The notes under the pieces were generated by a model, which saw only the letters and a list, made by a program, of their open reading frames with translations, made no database searches and was not told the DNA's origin. A stretch of 64,000 bases of DNA, taken from NCBI GenBank assembly GCA_019915015.1, contig JAHBBC010000019.1, forward strand, positions 310,001 through 374,000, written 5' to 3'. The stretch is from Auriscalpium vulgare (taxonomy: Eukaryota > Basidiomycota > Agaricomycetes > Russulales > Auriscalpiaceae). The translations under genes and the position numbers were made by a program. Positions 25,409 to 37,212 of this stretch are shown piece after piece (within the stretch, counting starts at the first letter, position 1; each line of letters starts with the position of its first letter).

Positions 25409-26489
25409 CGGGGGAGTAGTAGTAAAGTAGTTGGCGGTGAGCATCTGTTGGCGGGTGCAACGCCTCTGCTAACACGACTGTCGCCACATATGCGCATGCT
25501 GCTTACGCGCTCCCGACCCGGTGAGCCTGCACAAGGATGAGAGGTATAAGGCGGCGGGGGAATAAGTAGTAAGTATAGTTGGCGGTGCGGGGCACGGTGA
25601 CGTAGCAGATCGGTGTCCGATCTGAGACAGATTGCTCTGGGCCAATCTAGACCGCTCGATCACCGTAGTCAACGGCCGTACAAAAACGCGCCGTACTTTC
25701 CATTTCCCGGATGTCCTCGGTCACTCAACCAAAGCTCAGGCCAGTGAGATATAACGCGACTGGTTTTAGATAGAAACAAATTGCCGATGCCCCGACGCAG
25801 TGTCGGCCGCTCGTGCCTGCAGCAACCTGCAGTCCGCCTGCCCGCTCGTAGGCTCCATCAGGAAAACAGACAGCAGCTGGAGAGAGCTGGAGAGACGGTT
25901 CCAGCCTTCCAGCGCCCTCCCGGAGCCCGGCAACTGGAGAGCTCGCTCCAGCTCCTTCCAGTTGTGAGCCGACATCTGGAGCTCACTGGAGCTCACTGGA
26001 CCAGCCGCGTCCAGCCGCATCCAGTGTCGGTCTCTCCGCTCCACCTCTCCAGCACAAGCATCTGGACACTGCTGGAAAAGCCTCTCCCGTGACCTCCAGC
26101 TCTCTCCCGAGAAGAATACTCATAGTATGATTAGATCTTGAGGTTTTAGATCTCGCGGAGATAATAGCAAATCACTTATATTCATGGGCCTAATCTACTA
26201 CTACTACTGCTGTGATCACGACCACCGGAACGACGCCGCGCGCGCATATGAAGCATGAGTGTACGTACGAAGGAGCCGGGACAGGGCAAAGCAACAGCCT
26301 ATGCATAAGAAACTACACTACTGGAAAAGGTCGGGTAGTAAGCATTAAACTCGGGTGTCGGATAGAAGTCGTGATATGAGCATCAGAAAGGAATGATTAA
26401 GACCGGTACCAAGAACGCGGTACAAGCCTGAATGTAGGGGTCTTTGTCTCAGAGATTGTAGGGGATTGTTGGCTGCATGCACCGGCAGC
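25409..26489. other. Intergenic with repeat remnant
   Basis: No gene. It holds the CTGGAG-rich repeat at 25857-26110, then AT-richer DNA with a run of cta triplets near 26193-26205. It lies downstream of the DUF6532 gene. Confidence 0.45.
25857..26110. repeat. CTGGAG-rich dispersed repeat, copy A
   Basis: Begins atcaggaaaacagacagc and continues with many ctggag/ctccag words, including ctggagctcactggagctca. The same terminus followed by a similar word pattern, on the opposite strand, occurs at 34222 down to about 34010. Its right end is not defined. Confidence 0.55.
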
Positions 26490-28885
26490 CTACGAGAGAT
26501 GCACGCCGAAGTTGAGGTTGTCCTCCATCTCGTCGTCAGTCGGCACAGTCTCCATGCTACGGGAAGCCCATCAGTATGCTTGACATCCACGTGTATTCAA
26601 AAGTACTTGCCGTCCGCGCTTGGCCCAGGAATCCCGCATCTTCTCGAATGCCGGACCATACTTGAGATCACTGGCGATGTCGTCCATTTTCTTGACCATG
26701 CAGACATACATTGCCCGGTAGTCCTTGCCCGAGAAATCGCGAGGCTTGCGCTTGCCCGTCTTATACTCGTGAAGGCCGTTCATGAACTAAGCAGTCAGTG
26801 AGCGGAGACCTGTAGCCATAGAAATATACCAACTGACCATGGTGGCGACCATCGTGATAGTCCGGATCGGGATCCCATCTTGGAAGACCGATGGGAAGAC
26901 GTGACCCAGGGACTTCTCGTTCTTGAACAAGAAGTTGACGCAGCCTTCCTGGATGACCGAGGAGCCGAAAAACAGTTGAGATCCCTGTGGATGATGAACT
27001 CAGCCAATGGTATACAGACGCGGCAATCAACACTTGCGTCGGGCTGGCTCTCATGGAAGTACGACCCTGATTCCAGAAGCTCCTTGATGAACTCCTTGAG
27101 CTTCTCTCGATACACCTTGGAGTCGTTGTCGAGCTCGCCCAGCGTGTCCGGCTCAGGGATGACCGTTGTATGAATCGCCAATGCGACGTGGCGCTTGAGC
27201 TCACTGCGGAAGGTGGATGCATCCGCTTGGACCTTGTAACTGGTCAGGAGAGTAAACGGAGATACGATGAAACAGCGCCGCACCATCTTTATGAGTTCCA
27301 TCGGTATTTCGTCGCCTGCACACATAAATTCAGCAATGGCATACACATTATTAATAACAGAATAATACACACCTGGCTCCACGATACGTTGACCAGTCTC
27401 GTCTTCGTAGTCCGAGCACGCCTCGAAGAGAGCTTCTTGTGCATCCCTCAAGGCAGTGGAGAGGTCGGGGAACAGTTCTTGAGTGGCGATAGCGAGACGC
27501 TGACGAGCTTTTGCGTTCCGTACGATGTCGCGCCAAGGTGCCAACAGCGTAGCCATGGCGAGCTTGTCCTCCGCGTCGCTGCCGTCGCTGCTGTTACCTT
27601 TCTTGCCACCCCGCTTCTTCGAGCCACGCTTGTTACTGGCGGTCAGCGGCAGCGAAGGAGCCTGCTGCGCTGCCTGCGACAAAGCTAGATGGCCACGGAG
27701 AGAGGCTAGGTGCACGGCCCCAGGAGCCTTTGGAGTGCGATTCTTGCGCCAATGCTCCTGAAGCACGTCGACAGGCTGCACAGCGGACTACAATAATTTG
27801 TCAGATATCCGCAGTGAAGAACCTGCAAGTACGACTCAGTACGACTCACTTTGAACCTGTCCGAAACACCTGGAGTGCTTGCACCAGCCGGGAGAGCATT
27901 CCACGGATCTAAGTAATAATTTAAAGGAAGAACAAGACACGCTCATTGAAAAAAATACCCACCTTCGACGGGCGGCTCCTCCGCTACACTACAGTCATTG
28001 CCTGACTCCTGGCTGCCGTCGTCGCCATCCTGATTGTTATCCTCATTCTCATAGTGCTCCTCCCCTTCATCACTTATCTCGATGTCCTGGATATCTTCAG
28101 TCACCTGCTGGTGAGGGTGAGTGTTCTGCGCGAGGAGCTGAGGGTCGATCACTGGAGACGGAGGCCCAACGAATGGCACTGGCTGCTCGACGACATGGGT
28201 AAAGGATTGGGCAGAAACGGGCTGCTGAGCATGGTGGGCCGCGGGGAGACAGTGCGCTGTGGAGAAAGGAGATGGTGGCGGCAAAGCGAAAGCCGATGGT
28301 TGGGAGATGCCGAGCACCGGCTGCTGGTAAATGTACGTCGATGGCTGTATGGGCTGAGTTGAATGCGGGCCAACTACATGGAATCCAAACCGAGGATCGG
28401 GTGCGTCAGAGGAAGGACCGTTGGTGCCGACTTGCTGCGGCAGAGTTGGTGAGGGAGCGGGATTCTGGACGGGCGGGACTGCCTGCGACTGAGCCTCATG
28501 AGATCAGAATGGTGAAATATAAATAAGCTGTAGCTGACCTTCTTGCGAGACTTCCGCGCAACCACTTGGGCTGCCGGTGCCATGGGATTGACGGCTGCTG
28601 CTGAAGTCGGGGCACCTCCAGAGGTGGACACAAACCTGTCCTTCTTGCGACGAGAACCAGCTTCCCAGGCGATCTCTCCAGCTTTTGCGAGTTTCTCTAT
28701 TTGTCCGTTCTTACCACGAGTGGTGCGCACATTCTCCGAGCGTGTCGACTTGGTCACGGTGGAGTCGACAGTCTTGCTCGGCGGAGCGGAATCTAAAATA
28801 AAAGACGTGAGGACAAACTAGGGGCAAGAGTTGATACACATCTACTTGAGCTCCGGCCCCTTGGTGTAGGTGCGACGCGCGGCAT
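26490..28885 (-). CDS. DUF6532-domain protein
   Basis: A six- or seven-exon gene. Start ATG at 28885 (MPRVAPTPRGRSSS), a Lys/Arg-rich N-terminus (VARKSRKK), a Pro/Gln-rich linker and an acidic patch (DIEISDEGEEHYENEDNN). Then comes the DUF6532 region: VDVLQEHWRKNRTPKA, LIKMVRRCFIVSPFTLLTSY, QLFFGSSVIQEGCVNFLF, SLGHVFPSVFQDGIPIRTIT, MNGLHEYKTGKRKP and DYRAMYVCMVKKMDDI. It ends HMETVPTDDEMEDNLNFGVH. This domain is common in agaricomycetes and its function is unknown. Exons join cleanly, although the donor before the GSQLFFGSS exon (gtctgt) is weak. It lies 310 bp downstream of the Plavaka transposase on the same strand. Confidence 0.85.
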
Positions 28886-29193
28886 GTTGAGAGCAGAAAA
28901 ATGGATACGCTATGCGGAGTGGGATACGCAGACGACTGCCTCTGGCAGCCGGTGCACGCCTGGGTCGCAGTCAGTGAAGCGAAGAGAATGTAGGTCGGTG
29001 ACGGGAATACACGACACACAGAAAGCCAGCTTATATAGCCTATTGAGCACAACCATGCCTTGAGGATCGAGGGGGAAGGGTGGAGGCTGTCGAGCGGCGA
29101 CGTGGCACGTTGTGTGAAAATTGTAACACGTTGTGCGAAAATTGTAACACGTGTATTGTCTGATAACCGGGTAACTGAGCAAAGTAGTAATTA
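28886..29193. other. Intergenic between DUF6532 and Plavaka genes
   Basis: Promoter region of the DUF6532 gene and 3' flank of the transposase. It contains a direct repeat at 29107-29152: cacgttgtgtgaaaattgtaa followed by a copy with one change (tgcg for tgtg). Confidence 0.5.
29107..29152. repeat. Two-copy 22-bp direct repeat
   Basis: Adjacent copies of acgttgtgygaaaattgtaac, ending in acgtg. Just beyond the transposase stop, where subterminal repeats of a DNA transposon could lie. Confidence 0.7.
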
Positions 29194-32100
29194 TTAGAAA
29201 ATTGTCTCGTAAGTCTCTTTGTCAATGTACTTGTTCAAGAAAAAGTCCTGACTGCACTCTATACTATTCTGTGTTGTTAAACGCGGATCAGCCGCATTGC
29301 CAAAGCGTGGCACTATGTCTACAGGCACCCGGACTTGTGATAGCGGAATAATATCCCCGATATATGATTGATCAGCTCTCTGAGCCCGCTTCAAGACGTA
29401 CATACCGGTCGAGGCATCAGGCAGCGGCTGCCGTGTTCCAGCTTGGGAGCCCTGCGATACTATATCAAAGCGGCGTGCATATACAAGGTAGGGCAGGTGA
29501 GCGTGATCACTCGGGGAATTGACCAGCGGCCGAAGAATCATCCGTAGTTGGGCAATTGAGTGACCTACGCTGATGTGTCAGTTCCTTAGTATGAAACACG
29601 ATGACCATGACTCACCTGCTATGCCCTGGCCCGGCCACGCGACTGATGCATCGTCGATCACAAGCACGCTGTCATAGTGTCCGTACCCCCAAGAAGCAGA
29701 AGGTGGTGACGCTTGAACATTTTCAGGCCGCAACACATCTCCGCCATGGATGGAACGATTTTGTACACGTACGCTGTACCAAATCTCAACGTGTGAGAAC
29801 GGTAATGTGGCGTTAGCACGCGCTGTTCGTCGGCCTCCGATTACATGCACCTGATGTGCACTGCTTCGACATCGTGTTAGGTAGTCCGCAAGGCTGGTGC
29901 GGAGATCCGGTAGATTGAACAGGGCAGCAGCCTCATCGATAGAGATGCGAGAGATGGACGGCCGATAATTCAGATGGAAAGCAGTCAAAGTGGTACAGAA
30001 TGTGCGCAGCAGACCAGTGGGCTGAGTGGACTGGAGGAAGTAGTTGCAGGGCTGGCCACGAGTCTGTGCAGGAGCCGAGGGCGCATCTGAGTTTGTGCGC
30101 GATGCGTCGGGGTCCGAGTTATCATCGGCATCTTCATCAGCATCTTCATCGGCATCTTCATCGGCATCTTCACCTTCCGTGGCCGGTGAGTTGGTCGACA
30201 GAGCGGTTGCCAGATCGAACATGCGACACTTCTCTTCGCGGTCCAGGTAGCGGCAAATCTGTGAGTCGAAGTCTCGATGATTGCTGGCACGGAAGGGGTC
30301 CTTGACGAGAGAGATGTGGCTGCGCTCCGTCACGTTTGCAGACCACTGGATAGGCGCTCCCATCTGTTGGATGCTCGGCGCGACGTTCTGCATCAGCTCG
30401 AGCTTGGGGATGTGCCAGTTGTCCAAGAGCTTTCCTCCCTTCCCACGACGGGCCCCAAGCTCCAAGATCACCTGCTTGTGAGTATGGAACTCCCTAAGCG
30501 CTGCTGTGATGCGGTCCACTGCCTTGTCATGGATCTCCTTTGCCTGAGCGAGATATCGAAGGTCCATAAGTGAGCGGATACAGATGACAAAGGCGGGACT
30601 GGCCGCACCAGCGACACAGGCTACTAGGTATCGTTGGATGTCGCGGTGCTCGCGTCCGGTAACCTGCTTGAGGTGGGAAATGCCTTCCGCAAAGTGACGA
30701 AACCCGACACGCTGTGGTAACACAGCAAAGCGGAAATCAATCTCCTTATCGCCCAACAATGTCCGGCACCATTTAATGTCGTGGTCCCAGCATTCCTTGT
30801 GCCACTGATGCAGCGGCTCGGGCGTCAGGAAAGAAGCCGGGTCGGAAAGGGGCCAATCGCGCCAGAAAGGTTGATGGACCCCATTAAAGCGGCGTGCTTT
30901 CGCGTGCTTGACGTAGTGGGAGAGGTCCCAGGGGTCCGGAGCGACTGATAGGAGGGCGTCGAGCTGAGCGAGAGTGGTAGAGGCGGTGCGCAGCTCGTGT
31001 TGGAAAGGGTCGCCAAATTGCTTGAACATGGAGACAGTGATGGCCGAGCTCTTCCCGCCCACGCATGAAAGCAGTTGTGCCTCCGGATTGTCGACGATGT
31101 AGGCGGCTAGCGGCGTGAAACAAAACCTGTTGTAGCCGAGAGGATCGGCCATCATGCGGCCATAACGCGCAGCCGCCTTCAACGGCTTGCAGACAATGTC
31201 AAGGCAGTGATGTAAGAGGCGACTCTCCAGAACTCCGCGCAAGGTCTTGTGGCAGATAAACTCCGGACATGGAAGGAGGGCAAGAAGTAGAATGGCATTA
31301 CGCGATGACTTCATCCGGACATCCATATGTAGGTTCGCAAGTGAGATGAGGAGGGGATGGGCGACCCGATTACCCGTGCCGGAAGTGAGGTTTGTCTTGT
31401 CCGACGACAGGACGGTCCCTAGCAACGTTGCGCCCTCCGGCAGAGAAGACTTCAAGGAAACATTAGTTACACAGCATTGAGGAAAAGACATTGGGCCTTA
31501 CCTGCACTGCCCAAGCTCGATCGCCTGTCATCCATTCGCTGTAGACACGCACGGCATGTTCGGCAGTGGTGTACAGCTGTACAGGATCAAAGTCGATGCT
31601 ACTCTCGAATAGCGGACTTCCAAAGAGGAACTCGAAACAGTCAATGCCGTCGCGATAGAACAGCTGTATCGGCCGCTTTGTCGGATAGCCTTCGATTGAG
31701 ACCCCTTGGGATTTCCACGCTGGGCCGGATGGTAAGATCTCCACCTTGCCACGGAGCTCCTTTGCTGTGCGAAAAGATGTTGACAACCCCGAGATCTGCA
31801 AATGTAATCAGTAATTGAACCAAGAGAGAGCGCCAAAATTACTCACGATGGGGAGGCGTAAAAATTCGTCGATATCCGCATTGCTGAGACGAGAGCGGAC
31901 GAGAAAAGATCCAAGCTCCCAGTCCGCCTGACAGGAAAAGGGATAGAACGGGTTTGTAAGCCATTCAGAGGAATACTGGTCGTCATTGAATTTATCCATG
32001 AAGGTTTTCGCATGCCCATAGGTATGGGAGGGGCTCGGATGGCGGACGTGGGGAGATGGCGGCGCAGTGGGAGCGGAAGTGTCAGAATGAGTGGTCGATG

Positions 32101-32443
32101 GATGGGTTATCGGCATATGGGAGGTTCGGAATAAGGGGAATGTAGCGGTAGCTTCCATTGGCAATGGTGGCGTATCGAGTACCGGCATCTCCGACTCGTC
32201 TTGAAGGAGAGGAAGAGGGCCTGAAACGTCGCAGACCTCAGTGTCCACAGCTGCGGCCCTGCTAACCACACCGCGCGCCAACTCGGCCGAGAGCCAACTC
32301 GCGCACTTCAAGAACTTATTTGTAAGATGCAGAGATACACGTCGCTGGTCCTCAAAAATCCTGCGGCAGTTTGGACATGCCACCATCAGCCGGATATGAG
32401 GAGAAGGACCAAGCCGGCGTTGAAAGATCCTTGGCCTGGCCAT
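29194..32443 (-). CDS. Plavaka-type DNA transposase, apparently intact
   Basis: Four exons read cleanly: 31847-32443, 31502-31795, 29616-31449 and 29194-29564, totalling 1031 residues with matching splice phases. Start at 32443, or 32386 (MVACPNCRRIFEDQRRVSLH), which begins the N-terminal zinc-finger-like C-x2-C...H...C element. Plavaka hallmarks follow: NPFYPFSCQADWELGSFLV, RVYSEWMTGDRAWAVQ, LSSDKTNLTSGTGNR, ITPLAAYIVDNPEAQ-like FCFTPLAAYIVDNPEAQLLS, HQWHKECWDHDIKWC and ASPAFVICIRSLMDLRY. The C-terminal block is TGMYVLKRAQR, then VPVDIVPRFGNAADPRLT and FFLNKYIDKETYE. Asp residues in SSDKTN and WDHD are candidate catalytic acids. A Glu/Asp/Ala microsatellite stretch lies in the middle. No stop or frameshift is seen, so it may be active; terminal repeats were not found. 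Confidence 0.92.
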
Positions 32444-33089
32444 CGCGGCGGTGGTAGGAAGGGAAGGGCGAGACAGATGGAGCCGAAACTTCTACTAAAA
32501 AAAATAAACAATGAGCTGGCTCCTTGTGATGAGTCAAAATACATGCCTGGCGCGAGAGTGTGAGTGTAGCGGCGTGGCAGGCCCGACGCAGCAGGCCAGG
32601 CCCGTTGGTTGTGCGTGCGCCGGCGCTGTGTGTCGGTGAGGTCAGTTAACGGTTTTTCCACGAGCGAGCGCGCCCTGGGAGAGGGACGGGAGAGCGTTTT
32701 GCGATGAAGAGAGGAGAGAGAGGGGGGTAGACCACTGCGCTCAGACTTGCCGCGTCTTTGGCGTGGTGGTCTTGAGAGAGAGTCCCGGCGTCGCTCTGAC
32801 TCAGTTTGTTCAGCCTGATCACATGATCGTGTTAATTCCTGCTACGATAATGATAATCTACGTCTAACCTGCATTATTCCCAGTATGCGCTCACACTTAT
32901 TTGATTTTTCTTGATGCTCACCCTTCTTCACAGAGCTGTTGAGCTCGAAGCTTGAGCTCGAATGAGCGTTTAACGAGCGAAGTCGATCGAGCCGCGGGTT
33001 CGTTGACTCTGACCGTGGGAGCCGCAACTTACGCGCGTTCGTCTTGCATCCTCTTGAGTTCACTCATCCACGCATCCCGAGCCTTTGAT
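32444..33089. other. Divergent promoter region
   Basis: Between the Plavaka start (minus) and the gene at 33090 (plus). There is a purine-rich run at about 32685-32730, and a palindromic pair gagctcgaagcttgagctcga at 32940-32960. No ORF is supported. Confidence 0.45.
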
Positions 33090-33865
33090 ATGGCCGACTT
33101 TTCCCTGTCGCCCCTTCCTCCGAACACCACCCACGTAGACTCTGCCGGTGGCCCTCCCGGTGCGCCTCCTTCTCCTGCTGCCAGCTCAACAGCCACGCGC
33201 GGGCGGCGTGTTCGTTCCTCTTCTCTGTCCCGGCGCACCCCTGCGCCCATGCCCCGCCTGCGCTGGCGTTCCGTGTCTTCATCCGAGCTCAAAAGGCTTA
33301 CCAACATGCCAGAAGAGAGTATCTTTGTGCGTCACAGTGACAATCAACTCGGTTCGTACTCACGGAACGTCTTTGCAGTCCATAGTGTCAGACCGTCCTT
33401 TCCACAGCGCCAAAGACGCTATCCTGGCTCTCGACGTTGCCCGCGCTGCGAGGGACATGCGCGTGGCAGAAGAAAACCTCGTGATGCGACGGCGGGCGCA
33501 GCTTCGGTTCCAGCTGCGTGCCTCTGAGCTAACCTTGGAGAATGCTCGCCGGGAGCGTGCGAAGGCCGATAGGAACGTTGGCGAAGTGCGCTCCCTCGTT
33601 CGCAACAGCGGGTTCAACGTCGACGTTGGGTATTCGGCTGGCCCCTTCCCCCGGGTACGTCCTGCTGTTCTTCTCGACTCGGTACGACATCTGATTCATA
33701 CTTTCTCAGATTCTCGGCGACGACTATGTCACACTCACGGAGTCATCGGACAACGACGAAATGGAGGACTGGGATGCAGGCTCACAGGTCAAGACGGAGG
33801 ACGGCGAGACCCCTGACAATTACGAGGTCGCATTCTCTTCACGATCTCCTAGTCGTGAAGTCTAG
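33090..33865 (+). CDS. Small coiled-coil protein, function unknown
   Basis: Three exons: 33090-33326, 33379-33654 and 33710-33865, all phase 0, giving 222 residues. The N-terminus is Pro/Ser/Arg-rich (MADFSLSPLPPN...SSSLSRRTPAPM). Exon 2 encodes a long Ala/Arg/Glu helix (ALDVARAARDMRVAEENLVM, LELTLENARRERAKAD-like) that should form a coiled coil. Exon 3 is acidic (ESSDNDEMEDWDAGSQ) and ends SRSPSREV. It is divergent from the Plavaka transposase and could be host DNA or a companion gene; no family was recognised. Confidence 0.65.
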
Positions 33866-34009
33866 CATGTAGTTACCTATCATGACAGCTTGTTTGCGCA
33901 CATGCATCTTAATATGAGTGTTGATTGGGTGACCTTCTGTCGCAGTTTTCGAGATACGGCCTCCAATTCAGCGGATATCACACTCCTGAGTCAATTGGCA
34001 AGCTATGTA
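33866..34009. other. Short intergenic
   Basis: Between the coiled-coil gene and repeat copy B. No feature seen. Confidence 0.4.
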
Positions 34010-34222
34010 TACACAGTACAGTACATGGACAACGCTGGAGCTGGCTGGAGCTAGCTGGACCAGGTCCTTCCAGATGGCCGGCTATGACCCTTTCCTGACG
34101 CGTCGCCGGCCCAACTGGAGATATCTGGAGATGTCTGGTCCAGTGATCTCCAGCGACTTCCAGTTCTTCACCAGAACTGGAGGATGCTGGAGCGCTGGAA
34201 GCCTGCCGACCGTTTTCCTGAT
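34010..34222. repeat. CTGGAG-rich dispersed repeat, copy B
   Basis: On the minus strand it starts at 34222 with atcaggaaaacggtcggcag and continues with ctccag/ctggag words up to about 34010. The boundary at 34222/34223 is supported independently: homology with the left inverted-repeat arm stops exactly there (left arm ends at 2574). Confidence 0.65.
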
Positions 34223-36884
34223 GTCCGCGCCTCACCGTCCGCGTCTGCCTTCGAGCGTTGGAGAACGGCACAGTACCTTTCTCCACTGGCAGCAGGCATC
34301 GCTCCCAGGCTGATAAGGAGATAACCCAGTCGCTCCAACTTCTTGATGCTCGCAGGTGTAGTTGATGCGGCGAGTGGCGGCATTTTGCGTGCTAGGGAAA
34401 AGCAGGTGCGCACGCGCATTGCAGTATTTGTGCCAGAAGCTGACTCCGCGCTGACTTTACTGAATGACCTTTAGAAGCTCAAATGCGCTCACAGGCGCCT
34501 TGAGGAACGTCGTACACCCCCCGTACACTCCCCTCGAATGCGGCTTTACGGTGGAGCTCAAACTCAACTCTGATCCGGCACCCCTTCCATGCAGCACCGG
34601 CACGTACTAGGTCGAACTTTCCCCGCAACAGCCAATAAATCATCTGTTTTAGGCATCCCATTCGGCGTCTGGCTGCGTTTACTGCTGCGGCTGCTCTAGC
34701 TGTCTCGAAGTCTTCCTCATCTTGCGATGTGATCAGGGCTGACATATTGATATTGATAACTTGACACGGCGTGGGCGCATTGAGGCAGCCGTCACGCGGA
34801 CTCGTGCTGCATGCGCCCGCGCTGCTAGAAGCAGCCATTGCTCCGAATGCCGACCTCACTATCTTGGACGATGCGTCTGCGTGATGTAGGGTTGTGATGA
34901 AGGGTATTAAAGGTAGGCTGACCAGCTGTGTGGACCAGCGGACTCTGCCATGGCACTTCATTCTTCGCACGCACACGACTTGTCCAGAGACACCGAAGAG
35001 AAGCCGCCTGAGGTCGTCGACGACGTAGACAGCGCGTCCGCGGTCAGCATAGATTTCGCGACCTACCATGACGAGCATGCAGGTCGTCTCGTCGTTGACC
35101 CAAAGTACGCTGCGTCGCATCGGATGCTGCGACGGCTGACTGCGTCTGTGTTGACAGGGAAGCGCGGCTCGAGTTTGGGGAGAAGGTGGCTGCACGACTG
35201 AAGCTCACAGAGGACGGGACAAAGGTGCTCTGGCCGCAGCCCACCGACTCGCCCGAGGATCCGCAGAACGTGCGTGCTTTGATCCTCGTGCTGGAATTTG
35301 GGCGCTCCGTACTCATGGGGTTCGCAGTGGAGCGCACGGAGGAAGACGCTGCAACTCATCATCATAACATTGGCTGCTTTCGGGCCTGACTTCGATCATG
35401 GGATTGGTGTGCACTTGTGCGGGATGGCGCTGGAGACTGGAGACTGATGGCACTGTGCAGGCATTGCTGCCGTTTTCGCGTTGGCAAAGCAGTTCGAAAC
35501 GACGCCTGGCGTTATAAATAATGAGACCTCAAAGTAAGCATTGCCATCGGTATGTGAGTGTCCGTGCCATTCAGTTGCTCATGATGTATGCGCAGTTGGA
35601 GCATTTTTGTCGTAGGTGAGCACGCCTGCTCTCGCTCGGCTGCGAGGAGTATTGAATCTGGGTTGGCGTAGGATGGGGCGGTATCTTCTCCGTCATTCTG
35701 ATCCGCCGCTACGGCCGACTGCCTGTCATATTCTGGTCCCAAATTCTAGCCCTCAGCTTCCTCGTTGGCTGCACATTCGCCCCCAACCTCAAGACGTTTG
35801 CAGGTACGCACCACGTGACGCAGCGCAAGCGTTGACAGTCTTCTGTGTCTAGCATTCATTGACTGCGACGATACAGCGATGCGGTGTCTGACTAGTTTTT
35901 TTGGGTGCGTCTGAATTGCAAGTCTGGAAGTGCTGCGATTAAATCTTGTTTACCTATACAGGACCACTCCCCAAGTCGCGGTGACTTTTACTTTTACTCT
36001 GGCATGTCAAGTAATGTTAAGCTGACTAATGCAACAGGGATTGTATGTCGTCACTGACATGTACCCGTTCCATCTCCAGGCGCGAAAGGTCAGCATTCGC
36101 ATTGTTGATGCAAGCCTTGATTGAAGAGTGAATCAGCTGAATATATGGACGATGGGTTTCATCATATCTCCGTTTATGGCGCCTTTCGCTTTGGGATTTC
36201 TCGTTGCACGTGCTGAGTAAGGTCCTCCCTTCATGGACCTGTCATACAGTCATTGATACATCCAATGTATAGTTGGCGATGGGCGTACGGCGTCGGTAAC
36301 ATGTACCTCACTACGGTGCTGTTGCTCATCGTCTTCCTCGCCGAAGAAACGTAAGTATTCAGTTACACATATGAAAACTTTTCCTGGTGGAACACCGCTG
36401 ACGCGCGCATGTGTGCAGAATGTACGATCGAAAGGTCAAGCCGATACCGCCACGCCCCTCACACGGCCTCCGCTATCGCGTCGAGACGCTCCTCGGTGTC
36501 ACGGGCGCGAAGATGGCGAAGCACCGCGCAACATGGTCGCAAGCCTGCATGGCACCGCTGACTATCATATGGCGCCCGCATATCCTGGGACTACTCATCT
36601 TCGAGGTGAGATGTCATCGTTCGGCGGCCGTGCGCAAGCGGCTTATTTTCTGCAGTCCTTGCTGTTCGGCTTCGGCATTGGGGTCAATGTAAGTGCGCGC
36701 ATTAGCGCGTCCAGTGTCCTGATGTGAACGCACTGATGCTCTGCGACTTCCGCTAGGTCACCAACGCTGTTTTCCTTGGTATGCCAAAGCCCGAAGGATA
36801 TGGGTTCAGCGAGTACGCCATCGCGGGTGCTTATGGGACACCAATTGTGAGTCAAACTCTAGAGTGTCCCTGAGAAGTGGTTTC
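34223..36884. repeat. Right arm of large inverted repeat
   Basis: Reverse-complement match to 1-2574. The arm probably extends further right to the break at 37212, but its partner sequence lies off the left edge of the window. It is slightly longer than the left arm because of several indels between 1939 and 2574. Confidence 0.85.
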
Positions 36885-37212
36885 GTCATGGTCCGCTACA
36901 GGTCGCTGTACTGGTGGGCGAGGACTTCGGACATTTTGTAAACGACAAGATCATGAACACCAGCATCAAGCGCAATCACGGCGTTTTTGAAGCAGAGACG
37001 CGCTTGTGGTATGTGGACTCTGGGATTTACATGAATGCGCCCAGGCCGCCGAGCATTGATGGTGACCGGCGACTCTTCGCAGGGCGTGCTACATTGCCGT
37101 ACCCGTGTACATATGTGGCTTCGTTGTTCTCGGAGCATCTCTGCAGAAGCACCTCTCTCCGGGAGCGCTGGTGATGGGCTGGGGTCTCGCGGAAGTGGCT
37201 ACCATTCTGATT
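34950..37212 (+). pseudogene. MFS transporter, right copy, truncated at its C-terminus
   Basis: About eleven exons read in frame from ATG 34950. The exon chain runs EARLEFGEKVAARLKL, WPQPTDSPEDPQN, a Trp-Ser start of TM1 (NWSARRKTLQLIIITLAAFG), the ETSNWSIFVVGWGGIFSVIL segment and RRYGRLPVIFWSQILALSFL. It continues with GLYVVTDMYPFHLQARK, WRWAYGVGNMYLTTVLLLIV, the central loop YDRKVKPIPPRPSHGLRYRV, LLFGFGIGVN, GYGFSEYAIAGAYGTPI and LQKHLSPGALVMGWGLAEVA. After ATILI the conserved sequence stops, losing the last three or so membrane segments. Beyond this point base composition switches to AT-rich. Upstream exons carry no stops, so truncation is the main lesion. Confidence 0.8.

Noticed and set aside
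29985..30305. Plus-strand ORFs rich in Ser/His inside the transposase region
   Set aside because: They are antisense shadows of the Asp/Glu/Ala microsatellite in the Plavaka coding sequence.
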